Assembly: GCA_963749895.1 (NCBI GenBank)
Contig: CAVVOG010000003.1
Location: 372,001 to 436,000 of the forward strand
From: AC-51 sp963749895
GTDB taxonomy: Bacteria > Actinomycetota > UBA4738 > HRBIN12
Direction: 5' to 3'
Length of the DNA stretch: 64,000 nucleotides
Below are positions 51,616 to 59,142 of the stretch, piece after piece. A program made the position numbers and the translations under genes. Under the pieces are notes generated by a model. The model did not search any database. It saw only the letters and a list, made by a program, of their open reading frames with translations, and was not told the DNA's origin. How positions within the stretch are numbered: position 1 is the first letter of the stretch; every line of letters begins with the position of its first letter.

Positions 51616-51621
51616 TACGAT
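51616..51621 (+). promoter_or_regulatory. -10 element preceding a five-codon leader ORF (TACGAT)
   Basis: TACGAT ends seven bases before an ATG at 51629, the same spacing as the leaderless promoters elsewhere in the window. That ATG opens a mini-ORF rather than the main gene. Confidence 0.45.
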
Positions 51622-51628
51622 CGTCCGC

Positions 51629-51646
51629 ATGAGGGCCTCCGGATGA
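51629..51646 (+). other. Five-codon upstream ORF overlapping the lyase start
   Basis: ATG AGG GCC TCC GGA TGA (Met-Arg-Ala-Ser-Gly) reads from a leaderless-type position, and its stop overlaps the ATG of the lyase gene as ATGA. The same bases contain GAGGG seven bases before the lyase ATG, so they could also simply be its ribosome site. Whether the mini-ORF is translated is inference. Confidence 0.35.
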
Positions 51647-53007
51647 GCGACTGGTTCGAGCCGTACAAGATCAAGGCCGTCGAACGGATCCCCGTCACCA
51701 CGCGTGAGGAGCGCCTGACCGCGCTCGACGCCGCGGGATGGAACACCTTCCTCCTGCGGTCCGAGGACGTCACGTTCGACCTGCTCACCGACTCGGGCAC
51801 GAACGCGATGAGCGACCGTCAGTGGGCGGCGCTGATGCTCGGCGACGAGGCGTACGCGGGCAGCCGCAACTTCTACCGCCTCGAGGAGACGGTCCGGCGC
51901 GTGTACGGCTACCGGCACATGGTCCCCACGCACCAGGGTCGGGGTGCGGAGCACATCGTGAGCGAGCTGCTGATCCGCCCCGGTGACGTCGTGCCGGGCA
52001 ACATGTACTTCACGACGACGCGACTGCATCAGGAGCTCGCGGGCGGAACGTTCGTCGACGTGATCGTCGACGAGGCCCACGATCCGACCGACCGCTCACC
52101 GTTCAAGGGCAACGTCGACCTCGAGAAGCTCGAGAAGGTCCTCGCGACCGAGCACGTCCCGTACGTGTCCGTCGCGGCCACCGTGAACATGGCCGGGGGC
52201 CAGCCGATCTCGCTCGAGAACCTCCGGCAGGTGCGCGACCTGGCCGACCGCTACGGCACGAAGGTGATCCTCGACGCGACGCGGGCAGTCGAGAACGCCT
52301 ACTTCATCAAGGAGCGCGAACCCGGCCAGTCGGAGCGCTCGATCGAGGACATCCTGCTCGAGACCTGCTCGTACTCCGACGGCTGCACGATGTCGGGCAA
52401 GAAGGACTCGCTCGTGAACATCGGCGGGTGGCTGTGCCTGAACGACGACGACCTCGCCGCGCAGGCGAAGAACCTCTGCGTGGTCTACGAGGGGCTCCAC
52501 ACGTACGGCGGGCTCGCGGGGCGCGACATGGAGGCGATGGCCGTCGGGATCGAGGAGTCGGTCGACCTCGACCACATCCGGGCGCGGGTCCTGCAGGTCC
52601 GCGAGCTGGGCGAGCGGCTGCTCGAGCTCGGCGTGCCGATCGTCGAGCCTATCGGGGGGCACGCGGTGTTCGTGGACGCGCGACGTGTCTATCCGCACCT
52701 CGAGCAGGATGCCTTCCCCGCCCAGCGCCTGGCCGCCGAGATCTTCCTGGATTCGGGGACCCGCACGATGGAACGCGGGATCGTCTCGGCGGGGCGCGAC
52801 CCGTCGACCGGCGAGCACCGTCGGCCGGCGCTCGAGCTGGTCCGGATCACGATCCCGCGACGGGTGTACACGTCGCGGCAGCTCGCGGTGGTCGCGCGCT
52901 CGGTCGCCGACGTGATGGCCCGAGGGCCGGAGACGACCGGCCTCGAGTTGGTGTTCGAGCCCGAGTACCTCCGGTTCTTCCAGGCACGGTTCCGCCCCCT
53001 CGTGTGA
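51643..53007 (+). CDS. Tyrosine phenol-lyase/tryptophanase family PLP enzyme, TPL-like
   Basis: 454 residues. It is a PLP enzyme cleaving tyrosine or tryptophan to pyruvate, ammonia and phenol or indole. SGTNAMSDRQWAAL near 51 and THQGRGAEH near 98 are family marks. The PLP lysine is K254 in TMSGKKDSL. Residues that separate TPL from tryptophanase follow TPL: Thr in MYFTTTRLH (Asp in tryptophanase), Arg in RTMERGIVSAGR and Phe in LRFFQARF (His in tryptophanase). So tyrosine is the more likely substrate, though databases often label such proteins tryptophanase. It is divergent from the molybdopterin enzyme gene. Confidence 0.85.
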   Translation: MSDWFEPYKIKAVERIPVTTREERLTALDAAGWNTFLLRSEDVTFDLLTDSGTNAMSDRQWAALMLGDEAYAGSRNFYRLEETVRRVYGYRHMVPTHQGRGAEHIVSELLIRPGDVVPGNMYFTTTRLHQELAGGTFVDVIVDEAHDPTDRSPFKGNVDLEKLEKVLATEHVPYVSVAATVNMAGGQPISLENLRQVRDLADRYGTKVILDATRAVENAYFIKEREPGQSERSIEDILLETCSYSDGCTMSGKKDSLVNIGGWLCLNDDDLAAQAKNLCVVYEGLHTYGGLAGRDMEAMAVGIEESVDLDHIRARVLQVRELGERLLELGVPIVEPIGGHAVFVDARRVYPHLEQDAFPAQRLAAEIFLDSGTRTMERGIVSAGRDPSTGEHRRPALELVRITIPRRVYTSRQLAVVARSVADVMARGPETTGLELVFEPEYLRFFQARFRPLV

Positions 53008-53039
53008 CGGCCGTCACGGAACCGGCGACGCGGCGCCTC

Positions 53040-53045
53040 TAGCGT
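53040..53045 (+). promoter_or_regulatory. Leaderless-type -10 element of comEA (TAGCGT)
   Basis: TAGCGT ends seven bases before the ATG at 53053 of the comEA-like gene. Confidence 0.45.
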
Positions 53046-53052
53046 CGCGCCC

Positions 53053-53714
53053 ATGGGTGGACTGAGGGCGCGGCTCGACACGCTGTCGCGTGGCGAGCTG
53101 GCGGGGCTCGTCGTCGTGATCGTCGTCACGCTGGCCGGCTCAGGCCTGTGGTACGTGCGGTCGCTGCCGCGACCGGTGGACATCGCCGCGACCACGTCGT
53201 CGCCGGCGGCGGCAGGACCCGCGGCGCCCGCGGCGTCGGGATCGGCCGCGTCCGTCCGCGTCGGGGAGCGTCGCCCCTGCGGCGGTCGTGATCGTCGACG
53301 TCGCGGGATGGGTCCGCAAGCCCGGCGTGTACGAGTTCCCGGCCGGCGCTCGCGTGATCGACGCGGTGGAGGAGGCGGGAGGCGCTCGCGGGAGGGTGCC
53401 GAGCTCACGCTCCTGAACCTCGCGGCGCCGCTCACGGACGGCCAACAGATCCTGGTGCCGAAGGAGGGGAGGCGCCGGTCGTGCCCGTCTCCGGCGGGAC
53501 GACGGGAGCGGGGACGACCGGTGGTCTGATCAACATCAACACCGCCGACGCGACGGCGTTCGAGGCGCTGAACGGGATCGGCGAGGTCCTCGCGGCCGCG
53601 ATCGTCACGTACCGCGACGAGCACGGACCGTTCACGTCGGTCGACCAGCTCGAGGACGTTCCCGGGATCGGTCCGTCGACCCTCGAGGAGATCCGCTCCC
53701 AGGTCACGGTGTGA
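53053..53714 (+). pseudogene. comEA: ComEA-like DNA uptake protein, reading frame broken in three places
   Basis: The gene starts at 53053 with a membrane anchor (about 17-35). It then changes frame three times. An Ala/Pro linker in frame 1 shifts near 53250-53265 to frame 2 (VVIVDVAGWVRKPGVYEFPAG, the SLBB domain). It shifts back near 53388 to frame 1 (GAELTLLNLAAPLTDGQQIL), and near 53466 to frame 3, which encodes the helix-hairpin-helix domain (ININTADATAFEALNGIG). The last two shifts each lie at a G-run one G too short, so base-calling errors are likely. ComEA binds incoming DNA at the membrane for transformation. comEC follows at once. Confidence 0.82.
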
Positions 53715-53715
53715 C

Positions 53716-56112
53716 GTGGGCTCGTGGGGGATGCCGGCGGCCGCGGCCGCCTTCTGGGGCGGGCTCCTGCTGTGGGAGGGGCGGCCCGGTCCGATCGTGA
53801 CGTGGCCGGCGTGGACCTGGCTCGTCCTCGGGGTCGCGGCGTTGGTCGCCGCCTGGATCGCCGCCCCGTCCCTGCGGCGAGACGACCCGCTCGCCCGGGC
53901 CGGGCTCGCCGCCGCACCGTCGCGCCAGGTGGACGCGGTCGCCGCAGGATCCATCGATCCGCGTCGGGGTCCACTCGCCGCGATCGCACTTCTTCTGAGC
54001 GGCCTCGTCCTGTGCGGCACCGGGTGGGGCGGGGTGGCCGAGTTCCGACGGCAGGCATCGCTGCTCGCCTCCGCGGCGCCGCGTCCCGTCACCGTCACCG
54101 GGACGGTCCGCGAGGACCCCCGGCCCGGTGCCTACGGCTGGCGCGTGATCGTCGATGTCCGCACGGTGGCGTGGACCGGCGGCGGCGCGTCGCTGCGCGA
54201 GACGCTCTGGGCGAGTGGTGACGACGAACCGCCCACGGTCGTCCGCGGGGACCACGTCGAGATCGCGGGACGGCTGGAGGTGCCCCAGGACCCCGGCTTC
54301 GCCGACGCGCTGGAGCGCCGCGGCATCGCCGCGGCGCTCCGGACCGACACCATCACGCGGCTCGGCGACTCGCCGAGCCGCTTCGTCCGAACCACGCAGG
54401 TGGTCCGCCGCGTGATCGGCGGCTCGATCGAGCGGGTCTTCCCCCCGAGGGAGGCGGGCCTCCTGCTCGGCCTCGCCCTCGGGGACGGCTCGAAGCTCGA
54501 CACCGCGACCGAGCGCGACTTCCAGGCGACCGGCCTCACCCACCTGCTCGTCGTCTCGGGCGGGAACGTCGCGATGGTCCTCGCGCCGATCCTCGCCGTC
54601 GCTGCGGCGCTCGGGTTCGCCCGCGTCGGCACCGCCGCGATCGGCATCGTGACCGTCGTGTTCTTCGTGATCCTCACCGGCGCCGAGGCCTCGGTGATGC
54701 GGGCAGGCGCGATGGCCGTCGCCGCTCTACTGGGCACCCTCCTCGGCCGCCCGAAGACGACCGGCGTCGTGCTCTCGACCGCCGTGCTCGTCCTGCTCGT
54801 GCTGGACCCGTGGCTCGTCCGCTCGATCGGGTTCCAGCTGTCCGTGACGGCCACCGCGGGGCTCGTCGCGCTCGCCGCCCCGCTCGGGGAGCTGTTCGGC
54901 CGCGTCGTCCCGAAGCCGGTGGCAGCCGCCGCGGGAACCACCCTCGCCGCTCAGCTCGCGGTGACGCCCGTCCTGCTCTTCCATTTCCACGAGATCCCGC
55001 TCGTGACCCTGTTGGCGAACGTGCTGGCTGCGCCCGCGGTCTCACCGGCATTGATGCTCGGTCTGATCGCCGCGTTCCTGGGGGTCGTGTCCGAGCCGCT
55101 CGGCTCGCTCGCGGGGCTCGTCGCTCAGGCGCCGATGCGGTACCTGGAGTTCCTCGCGAACGTCCTGGGGCGCGCACCCGTGGCGCACATCACGAGCCGA
55201 GGCGGCGTCGCCGTCTTGGTGGTCGGCGGACTCGCCGTGACGGCGATCGCCGTGGCGCTCCGCACCGGGTGGCGACCGCCGCGGCCATTCGTCCTCGCCG
55301 CGATCGCGTTCACCCCCCTGGTCGTCTGGACGACCGCGGTCGCGAAGGGACCACCCGATGGCCTGACGGTCCGGTTCTTCGACGTCGGGCAGGGTGATGC
55401 GGCGCTCGTCACGAGCCCCGGCGGCGCCTCGATCCTGGTCGACGGCGGTCCCGACGAGGACGACGTCGCCACCGAGCTGGCCGCGCTCGGGATCAAACGA
55501 CTCGACGTGGTCGTCGCGAGCCATCCCCACGCGGACCACATGATCGGTCTGCCCACGGTGCTGGCGCGGGTGCCGGTCGGGCTCGTCATGCAGCCCGGCT
55601 GCCCGACCGACTCCGCCCTCCAGGTGGACCTCGACCGGGCGATCGCCGACGAAGGCGTCCACGAACTCAACCCACGTGCCGGCGACGAGCTCACGGTCGG
55701 TGACCTCCGCGTCGAGGTCCTGTCGCCCGACCGGTGCTGGACCGGGACCGAGTCCGACTCGAACAACGACGCGTTCGTGCTGCGGATCTCGCTGGGCGAC
55801 GCGAACGTCCTGATCGCGAGCGAGTCCGAGGAGCCCGCCCAGGAGGCGCTCCTCGAGGCCGGCATCGACCTCCACGGCACGGTCCTGAAGGTGCCGCACC
55901 ACGGCGCCGCGACGAGCGTCCCGGAGTTCTTCCAGGCGGTCGATGCCGAGGTCGCGGTCGTCTCGGTGGGGGAGAACGACTACGGCCACCCGGTGCCGCA
56001 GACCCTCGACTGGATCCACGAGACCGGTGCCGAGATCTGGCGGACCGACGAGCACGGCACGATCACCGTCACCTTCGAGGGTCCGAACCCGCTGGTAACG
56101 TCCGCCCGATGA
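53716..56112 (+). CDS. comEC: ComEC/Rec2 DNA uptake channel protein
   Basis: 798 residues. N-terminal membrane segments, an OB-like DUF4131 region (about 110-210), and the Competence domain with about seven helices (about 230-500; GLALGDGSKLDTATERDFQATGLTHLLVVSGGN is diagnostic) precede a C-terminal metallo-beta-lactamase domain (about 550-798). The latter has VGQGDAAL, HPHADHMIG for metal binding and PHHGAATS. It passes one DNA strand across the membrane and may degrade the other. GTG start one base after the comEA stop; ATGA overlap with holA. Confidence 0.94.
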   Translation: MGSWGMPAAAAAFWGGLLLWEGRPGPIVTWPAWTWLVLGVAALVAAWIAAPSLRRDDPLARAGLAAAPSRQVDAVAAGSIDPRRGPLAAIALLLSGLVLCGTGWGGVAEFRRQASLLASAAPRPVTVTGTVREDPRPGAYGWRVIVDVRTVAWTGGGASLRETLWASGDDEPPTVVRGDHVEIAGRLEVPQDPGFADALERRGIAAALRTDTITRLGDSPSRFVRTTQVVRRVIGGSIERVFPPREAGLLLGLALGDGSKLDTATERDFQATGLTHLLVVSGGNVAMVLAPILAVAAALGFARVGTAAIGIVTVVFFVILTGAEASVMRAGAMAVAALLGTLLGRPKTTGVVLSTAVLVLLVLDPWLVRSIGFQLSVTATAGLVALAAPLGELFGRVVPKPVAAAAGTTLAAQLAVTPVLLFHFHEIPLVTLLANVLAAPAVSPALMLGLIAAFLGVVSEPLGSLAGLVAQAPMRYLEFLANVLGRAPVAHITSRGGVAVLVVGGLAVTAIAVALRTGWRPPRPFVLAAIAFTPLVVWTTAVAKGPPDGLTVRFFDVGQGDAALVTSPGGASILVDGGPDEDDVATELAALGIKRLDVVVASHPHADHMIGLPTVLARVPVGLVMQPGCPTDSALQVDLDRAIADEGVHELNPRAGDELTVGDLRVEVLSPDRCWTGTESDSNNDAFVLRISLGDANVLIASESEEPAQEALLEAGIDLHGTVLKVPHHGAATSVPEFFQAVDAEVAVVSVGENDYGHPVPQTLDWIHETGAEIWRTDEHGTITVTFEGPNPLVTSAR
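56096..56101 (+). promoter_or_regulatory. Leaderless-type -10 element of holA (TAACGT)
   Basis: TAACGT lies inside the end of comEC and ends seven bases before the holA ATG, so holA can be expressed without comEC. Confidence 0.4.
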
Positions 56113-57044
56113 CGAAGGCGCCCTCGGCCGTTGTCCTGTTCTGGGGTGAGGACGCGTTCCTGCTCCGCGAGGCAGCCCTCGCGCGCCTGGGCGAACTCCG
56201 CCCGACCGAGGTCGACGCCGCCGAGTGGCAGGGCGGCGAGCTCCAGGACCTCGCGACGCCCTCGCTGTTCGGCGAGCGCCGAGCGCTCCTGGTGACCGAC
56301 TGCCGGAGCCTGCCGAAGGACGCGATCAGCGAGCTTGGGTCCTACCTGGCCGCGCCCGACCCCGACTCGCCTCTGATCCTGTGCTGCACCGTGGCCGAGC
56401 GCGGGAAGCCCCCCGCCGCCTTGCAGAAGCTCGTCGAGCCGGTCGGTGAGGTCCGTCAGATCCAGGTCAAGCGCCAGGAGCTCGAGCCGTGGGTCCTGCA
56501 GCGCGCGAAAGCCGCTGGGGTCGACCTCACCCCCCCGGCCGCCCGCGCCCTGGTCGAGACGATCGGCGAGGACGCAGGTCAGCTCGCCGCCTCGGTCCAG
56601 CAGCTCGGCTCCGCCTTCCACGGCGAGCGGGTCGGTCCGATGGAGATCCACCGCCAGTTCCGAGGTCTCGGCGAGCAGAAGACCTGGGACCTGTGCGACA
56701 AGGCGTTCGGCAAGGACCTGCCGGGCGCGATCCGCGCCCTCCGCTCGATCGAGGAGGGTGGCGACGACGCCCTGATGGTCCTCGGCGGCATCAGCGCCCG
56801 CCTGCGGGACCTGATCAAGATCCGGGTCCTGCCCGACCGGATCCCGCCCGCCGAGCTCGCGAAGCGCGCCGGCCTCCGGTTCGACTGGCAGGCCCGCCGG
56901 TACCAGCAGCAGGCGAGGAACTTCAGCCTCGAGGAGCTGGTCGAGCTCCACGAACGCGTCACCGAGACCGACCGCGCCTTGAAGACCGGGGGCACTCCCG
57001 ACGTGGTGATGCCGACGTTGATCACCGCGATCGCCGCGACGTAG
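56109..57044 (+). CDS. holA: DNA polymerase III subunit delta
   Basis: 311 residues. The clamp-loader subunit that opens the beta sliding clamp. VVLFWGEDAFLLREA near 8, PSLFGERRALLVTDC near 51, and the C-terminal lid and collar (LRDLIKIRVLPDRIPPAELAKRAG, RYQQQARNFSLEELVELHERVTETDRALKTG) are typical. The ATG overlaps the comEC stop (ATGA). comEC-holA-rpsT is a common arrangement, but here two regulatory genes lie between holA and rpsT. Confidence 0.92.
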   Translation: MTKAPSAVVLFWGEDAFLLREAALARLGELRPTEVDAAEWQGGELQDLATPSLFGERRALLVTDCRSLPKDAISELGSYLAAPDPDSPLILCCTVAERGKPPAALQKLVEPVGEVRQIQVKRQELEPWVLQRAKAAGVDLTPPAARALVETIGEDAGQLAASVQQLGSAFHGERVGPMEIHRQFRGLGEQKTWDLCDKAFGKDLPGAIRALRSIEEGGDDALMVLGGISARLRDLIKIRVLPDRIPPAELAKRAGLRFDWQARRYQQQARNFSLEELVELHERVTETDRALKTGGTPDVVMPTLITAIAAT

Positions 57045-57059
57045 CGTTCGCGCACCCTG

Positions 57060-57127
57060 GAGACCGCCGGCGTGGAGGTCTCGTTCCGGGCGCTGCGGTA
57101 ACACGGAGGGCGACGTACGGTTCGCCC
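57060..57127. repeat. Two short inverted repeats between holA and the sigma factor gene
   Basis: GAGACC (57060-57065) pairs with GGTCTC (57077-57082), just after holA, as a possible terminator. GGGCGA (57108-57113) pairs with TCGCCC (57122-57127), 37 bases before the sigma gene start, as a possible operator. Each is only six pairs, so chance is not excluded. Confidence 0.25.
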
Positions 57128-57164
57128 ACGTAAACGATCGGGTGGGCCGGCGCGTAGGAAGGCC

Positions 57165-57698
57165 GTGGAACTTCACGTGGACCGCGATGAGGCGACGCCG
57201 GCGCTGGCCCTTGACTTCGATCCGTTCTTCCACGCCCATTTCCCGAAGGTGGCGAGGGCGGCCGCGTTCGTGGCCCGTGACGAGGGGATCGGTCAGGAGC
57301 TGGCCCAGGAGGCGTTCGTCAGGGCGCTCCAGCGCTGGGGCGAGCTGGAGTCGGACGAGCACGCCCGGAACTTCGTCTACAAGGTGGCGATCAACCTCGC
57401 GAGGTCGCACATGCGCAAGTACGCCCGTGTACGCCCGTATGGGCTCGCGGGGTTCGGGGACCGACCTGTCGAGGCGGTGAACACGACGGAGGACCGGATC
57501 GAGCTGTTCGAGGCCCTCGGGGGCCTGACCCCGCGCCAGCGCGCGTGCGTCGTGCTCGTCGACTACGTGGACATGGCGCCGGACGCGGTCGCACGCATCC
57601 TCGGGACGTCGGCGACGACGGTTCGTGTCCACGTGATGCGCGGACGGAGCGTGCTCAGGGACCGCCTCGGGTATGAACGGATGGAGGAGCCACGATGA
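57165..57698 (+). CDS. ECF-type RNA polymerase sigma factor
   Basis: 177 residues. Region 2 spans about 17-80 (FDPFFHAHFPKVARAAAFVA, GQELAQEAFVRALQRW, ARNFVYKVAINLARSHMRK) and region 4 about 110-165 (LGGLTPRQRACVVLVDYVDMAPDAVARILGTSATTVRVHVMRGRSVL). No extra C-terminal sensor domain. GTG start with AGGAAGG upstream. Its stop overlaps the start of a membrane propeller protein (ATGA), the usual position of an anti-sigma factor. Confidence 0.9.
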   Translation: MELHVDRDEATPALALDFDPFFHAHFPKVARAAAFVARDEGIGQELAQEAFVRALQRWGELESDEHARNFVYKVAINLARSHMRKYARVRPYGLAGFGDRPVEAVNTTEDRIELFEALGGLTPRQRACVVLVDYVDMAPDAVARILGTSATTVRVHVMRGRSVLRDRLGYERMEEPR

Positions 57699-58789
57699 AC
57701 GGCGACCCGCAGCTGAGGGAACGCTTCGAGCGCTCCGCGGACTCGATGAGGTTCGACACCGCGCGCACCCTCGACCGGGTGCATCGGGTCGCCGAGGGAC
57801 GCGACCGGAGTCGACGGCTCCAGGCGCTCGCCGTCGCCGCTGCGATCATCGCGGCAGCGCTGGTGATCACCTGGCGGCTCGCGCCTTCCGGCGGAGGGTT
57901 CGCTCCGATGGGGGCGGTCCCGGCCGGTCGGATCGCGTACCTCGACGCCGACGGGCTCTCTCAGCTCGACGTGGCGACCGGCGCGACCTCGCCCCTGTTC
58001 GAGGGCACCGTGACCTCGGCGGCCTGGACACGCGACGGCTCCCGCCTGGCCGTGGCGCTGGAGGGACCCGGACCGGTCTCGCGGGTCGTCGTGGCCGATC
58101 CCGACGGGACCGATCCGATCACGATCCACGAGGCACCCGACGCTGACCTCCCGGGGCCGGACATCATCGGGGTCGCGTGGTCGCCCGACGGGACGCGTCT
58201 CGCCTTGGCGGCGCGCGCGGTGGCCCACGGGCGGACGATCGTGATCGTCGACGCCGACGGTGAGGGGACGCCCACGGTGCTCGACGGGCATTGGGAGGGC
58301 GTGTCGTGGTCGCCCGACGGCGCGCGGCTGGTCGCGTACGGCTTCCCGCAGCCCGAGGGCGGATCGTTCGACCTGTACACGATGACTCCCGAGGGGTCCG
58401 ACCTCGTCCAGCTCACCGACGACGACGTGATCGAACGGCAGCCGTCGTGGTCGCCGGACGGAACGAAGATCGTCTTCTCGAAGGGGGACCCCTACGCCCA
58501 GGACGTCCTCGTGATGGCCGCCGATGGCTCGAACGTCCACCGGCTCACCGACCACGACGGGCTCGATCTGTTCCCCGTGTGGTCGCCCGACGGCACGTGG
58601 GTCGCGTTCGCGAGCGACCGCGACCTGGGCCCCACCGAGCAGGACGCGAACCGCTCCGGCGACGTGCGGTTCCGGACCTCGGTCTACGTGATGCGGGCCG
58701 ACGGCTCGAACGTGCGGCGGGTCTCGGGGACAGGGACGTTCCTCCCCGTCTCGTGGTCGGATCTCGACACGATGAACCCCGCCGGGTGA
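57695..58789 (+). CDS. Membrane-anchored TolB-like propeller protein, probable anti-sigma partner
   Basis: 364 residues. A cytoplasmic N-terminus of about 42 residues, one membrane segment (about 43-60, LAVAAAIIAAALVITWRL), and an extracytoplasmic part made of PD40/WD40-like repeats (AWSPDGTRLALAAR, SWSPDGARLVAYG, SWSPDGTKIVFSKG, VWSPDGTWVAFASD). No zinc-binding HxxxCxxC motif is present. Position and topology suggest that it holds the adjacent ECF sigma factor and senses something outside; this is inference. It starts inside the sigma gene stop (ATGA). Confidence 0.8.
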   Translation: MNGDPQLRERFERSADSMRFDTARTLDRVHRVAEGRDRSRRLQALAVAAAIIAAALVITWRLAPSGGGFAPMGAVPAGRIAYLDADGLSQLDVATGATSPLFEGTVTSAAWTRDGSRLAVALEGPGPVSRVVVADPDGTDPITIHEAPDADLPGPDIIGVAWSPDGTRLALAARAVAHGRTIVIVDADGEGTPTVLDGHWEGVSWSPDGARLVAYGFPQPEGGSFDLYTMTPEGSDLVQLTDDDVIERQPSWSPDGTKIVFSKGDPYAQDVLVMAADGSNVHRLTDHDGLDLFPVWSPDGTWVAFASDRDLGPTEQDANRSGDVRFRTSVYVMRADGSNVRRVSGTGTFLPVSWSDLDTMNPAG

Positions 58790-58816
58790 ACCGACGGGGT
58801 CAAGGAAGAACGAGGC

Positions 58817-59089
58817 TCAGGAGGCGTTCGCGGCCGAGTTGACGGCCTTCGCCATCCGGCTCTTCTTGCGCGCGACCGTCTTCTTGTGCATCGTGCCCTT
58901 GGCGGCGGCCTTGTCCAGGTCGCGGGCGGCCTGAAGCTGCAGCGAGGTCGCGGTCTCGACGTCGCCGGAGGCGACGGCGGCCTGGACCTTCTTCTGCGAG
59001 GTCTTGAGCGCTGACTTCTGAGCGATGTTGCGCTGGTGGCGCTTCTCGTTCTGGATGTTGCGCTTCTTCTGGGACTTGATGTTCGCCAT
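58817..59089 (-). CDS. rpsT: 30S ribosomal protein S20
   Basis: 90 residues, basic and helical. MANIKSQKKRNIQNEKRHQRN at the start and AAAKGTMHKKTVARKKSRMAK near 62 are S20 signatures; it binds 16S rRNA early in assembly. The ATG at 59089 is the standard start; the frame is open to 59140 without homology. It is divergent from lepA. Confidence 0.96.
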   Translation of the reverse strand: MANIKSQKKRNIQNEKRHQRNIAQKSALKTSQKKVQAAVASGDVETATSLQLQAARDLDKAAAKGTMHKKTVARKKSRMAKAVNSAANAS

Positions 59090-59099
59090 ACGGCCGCCC

Positions 59100-59105
59100 A
59101 GCGTA
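59100..59105 (-). promoter_or_regulatory. Near-leaderless -10 element of rpsT (TACGCT, minus strand)
   Basis: TACGCT on the minus strand ends ten bases before the rpsT ATG, so the leader would be at most a few bases. Confidence 0.4.
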
Positions 59106-59142
59106 CCAGCGGGCCTCGACCCTGCGCCCGCCCGTACCATGG

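Noticed and set aside
53053..53529. 158-codon frame as an independent gene
   Set aside because: Its middle is shadow sequence and its parts belong to a single comEA with indels.
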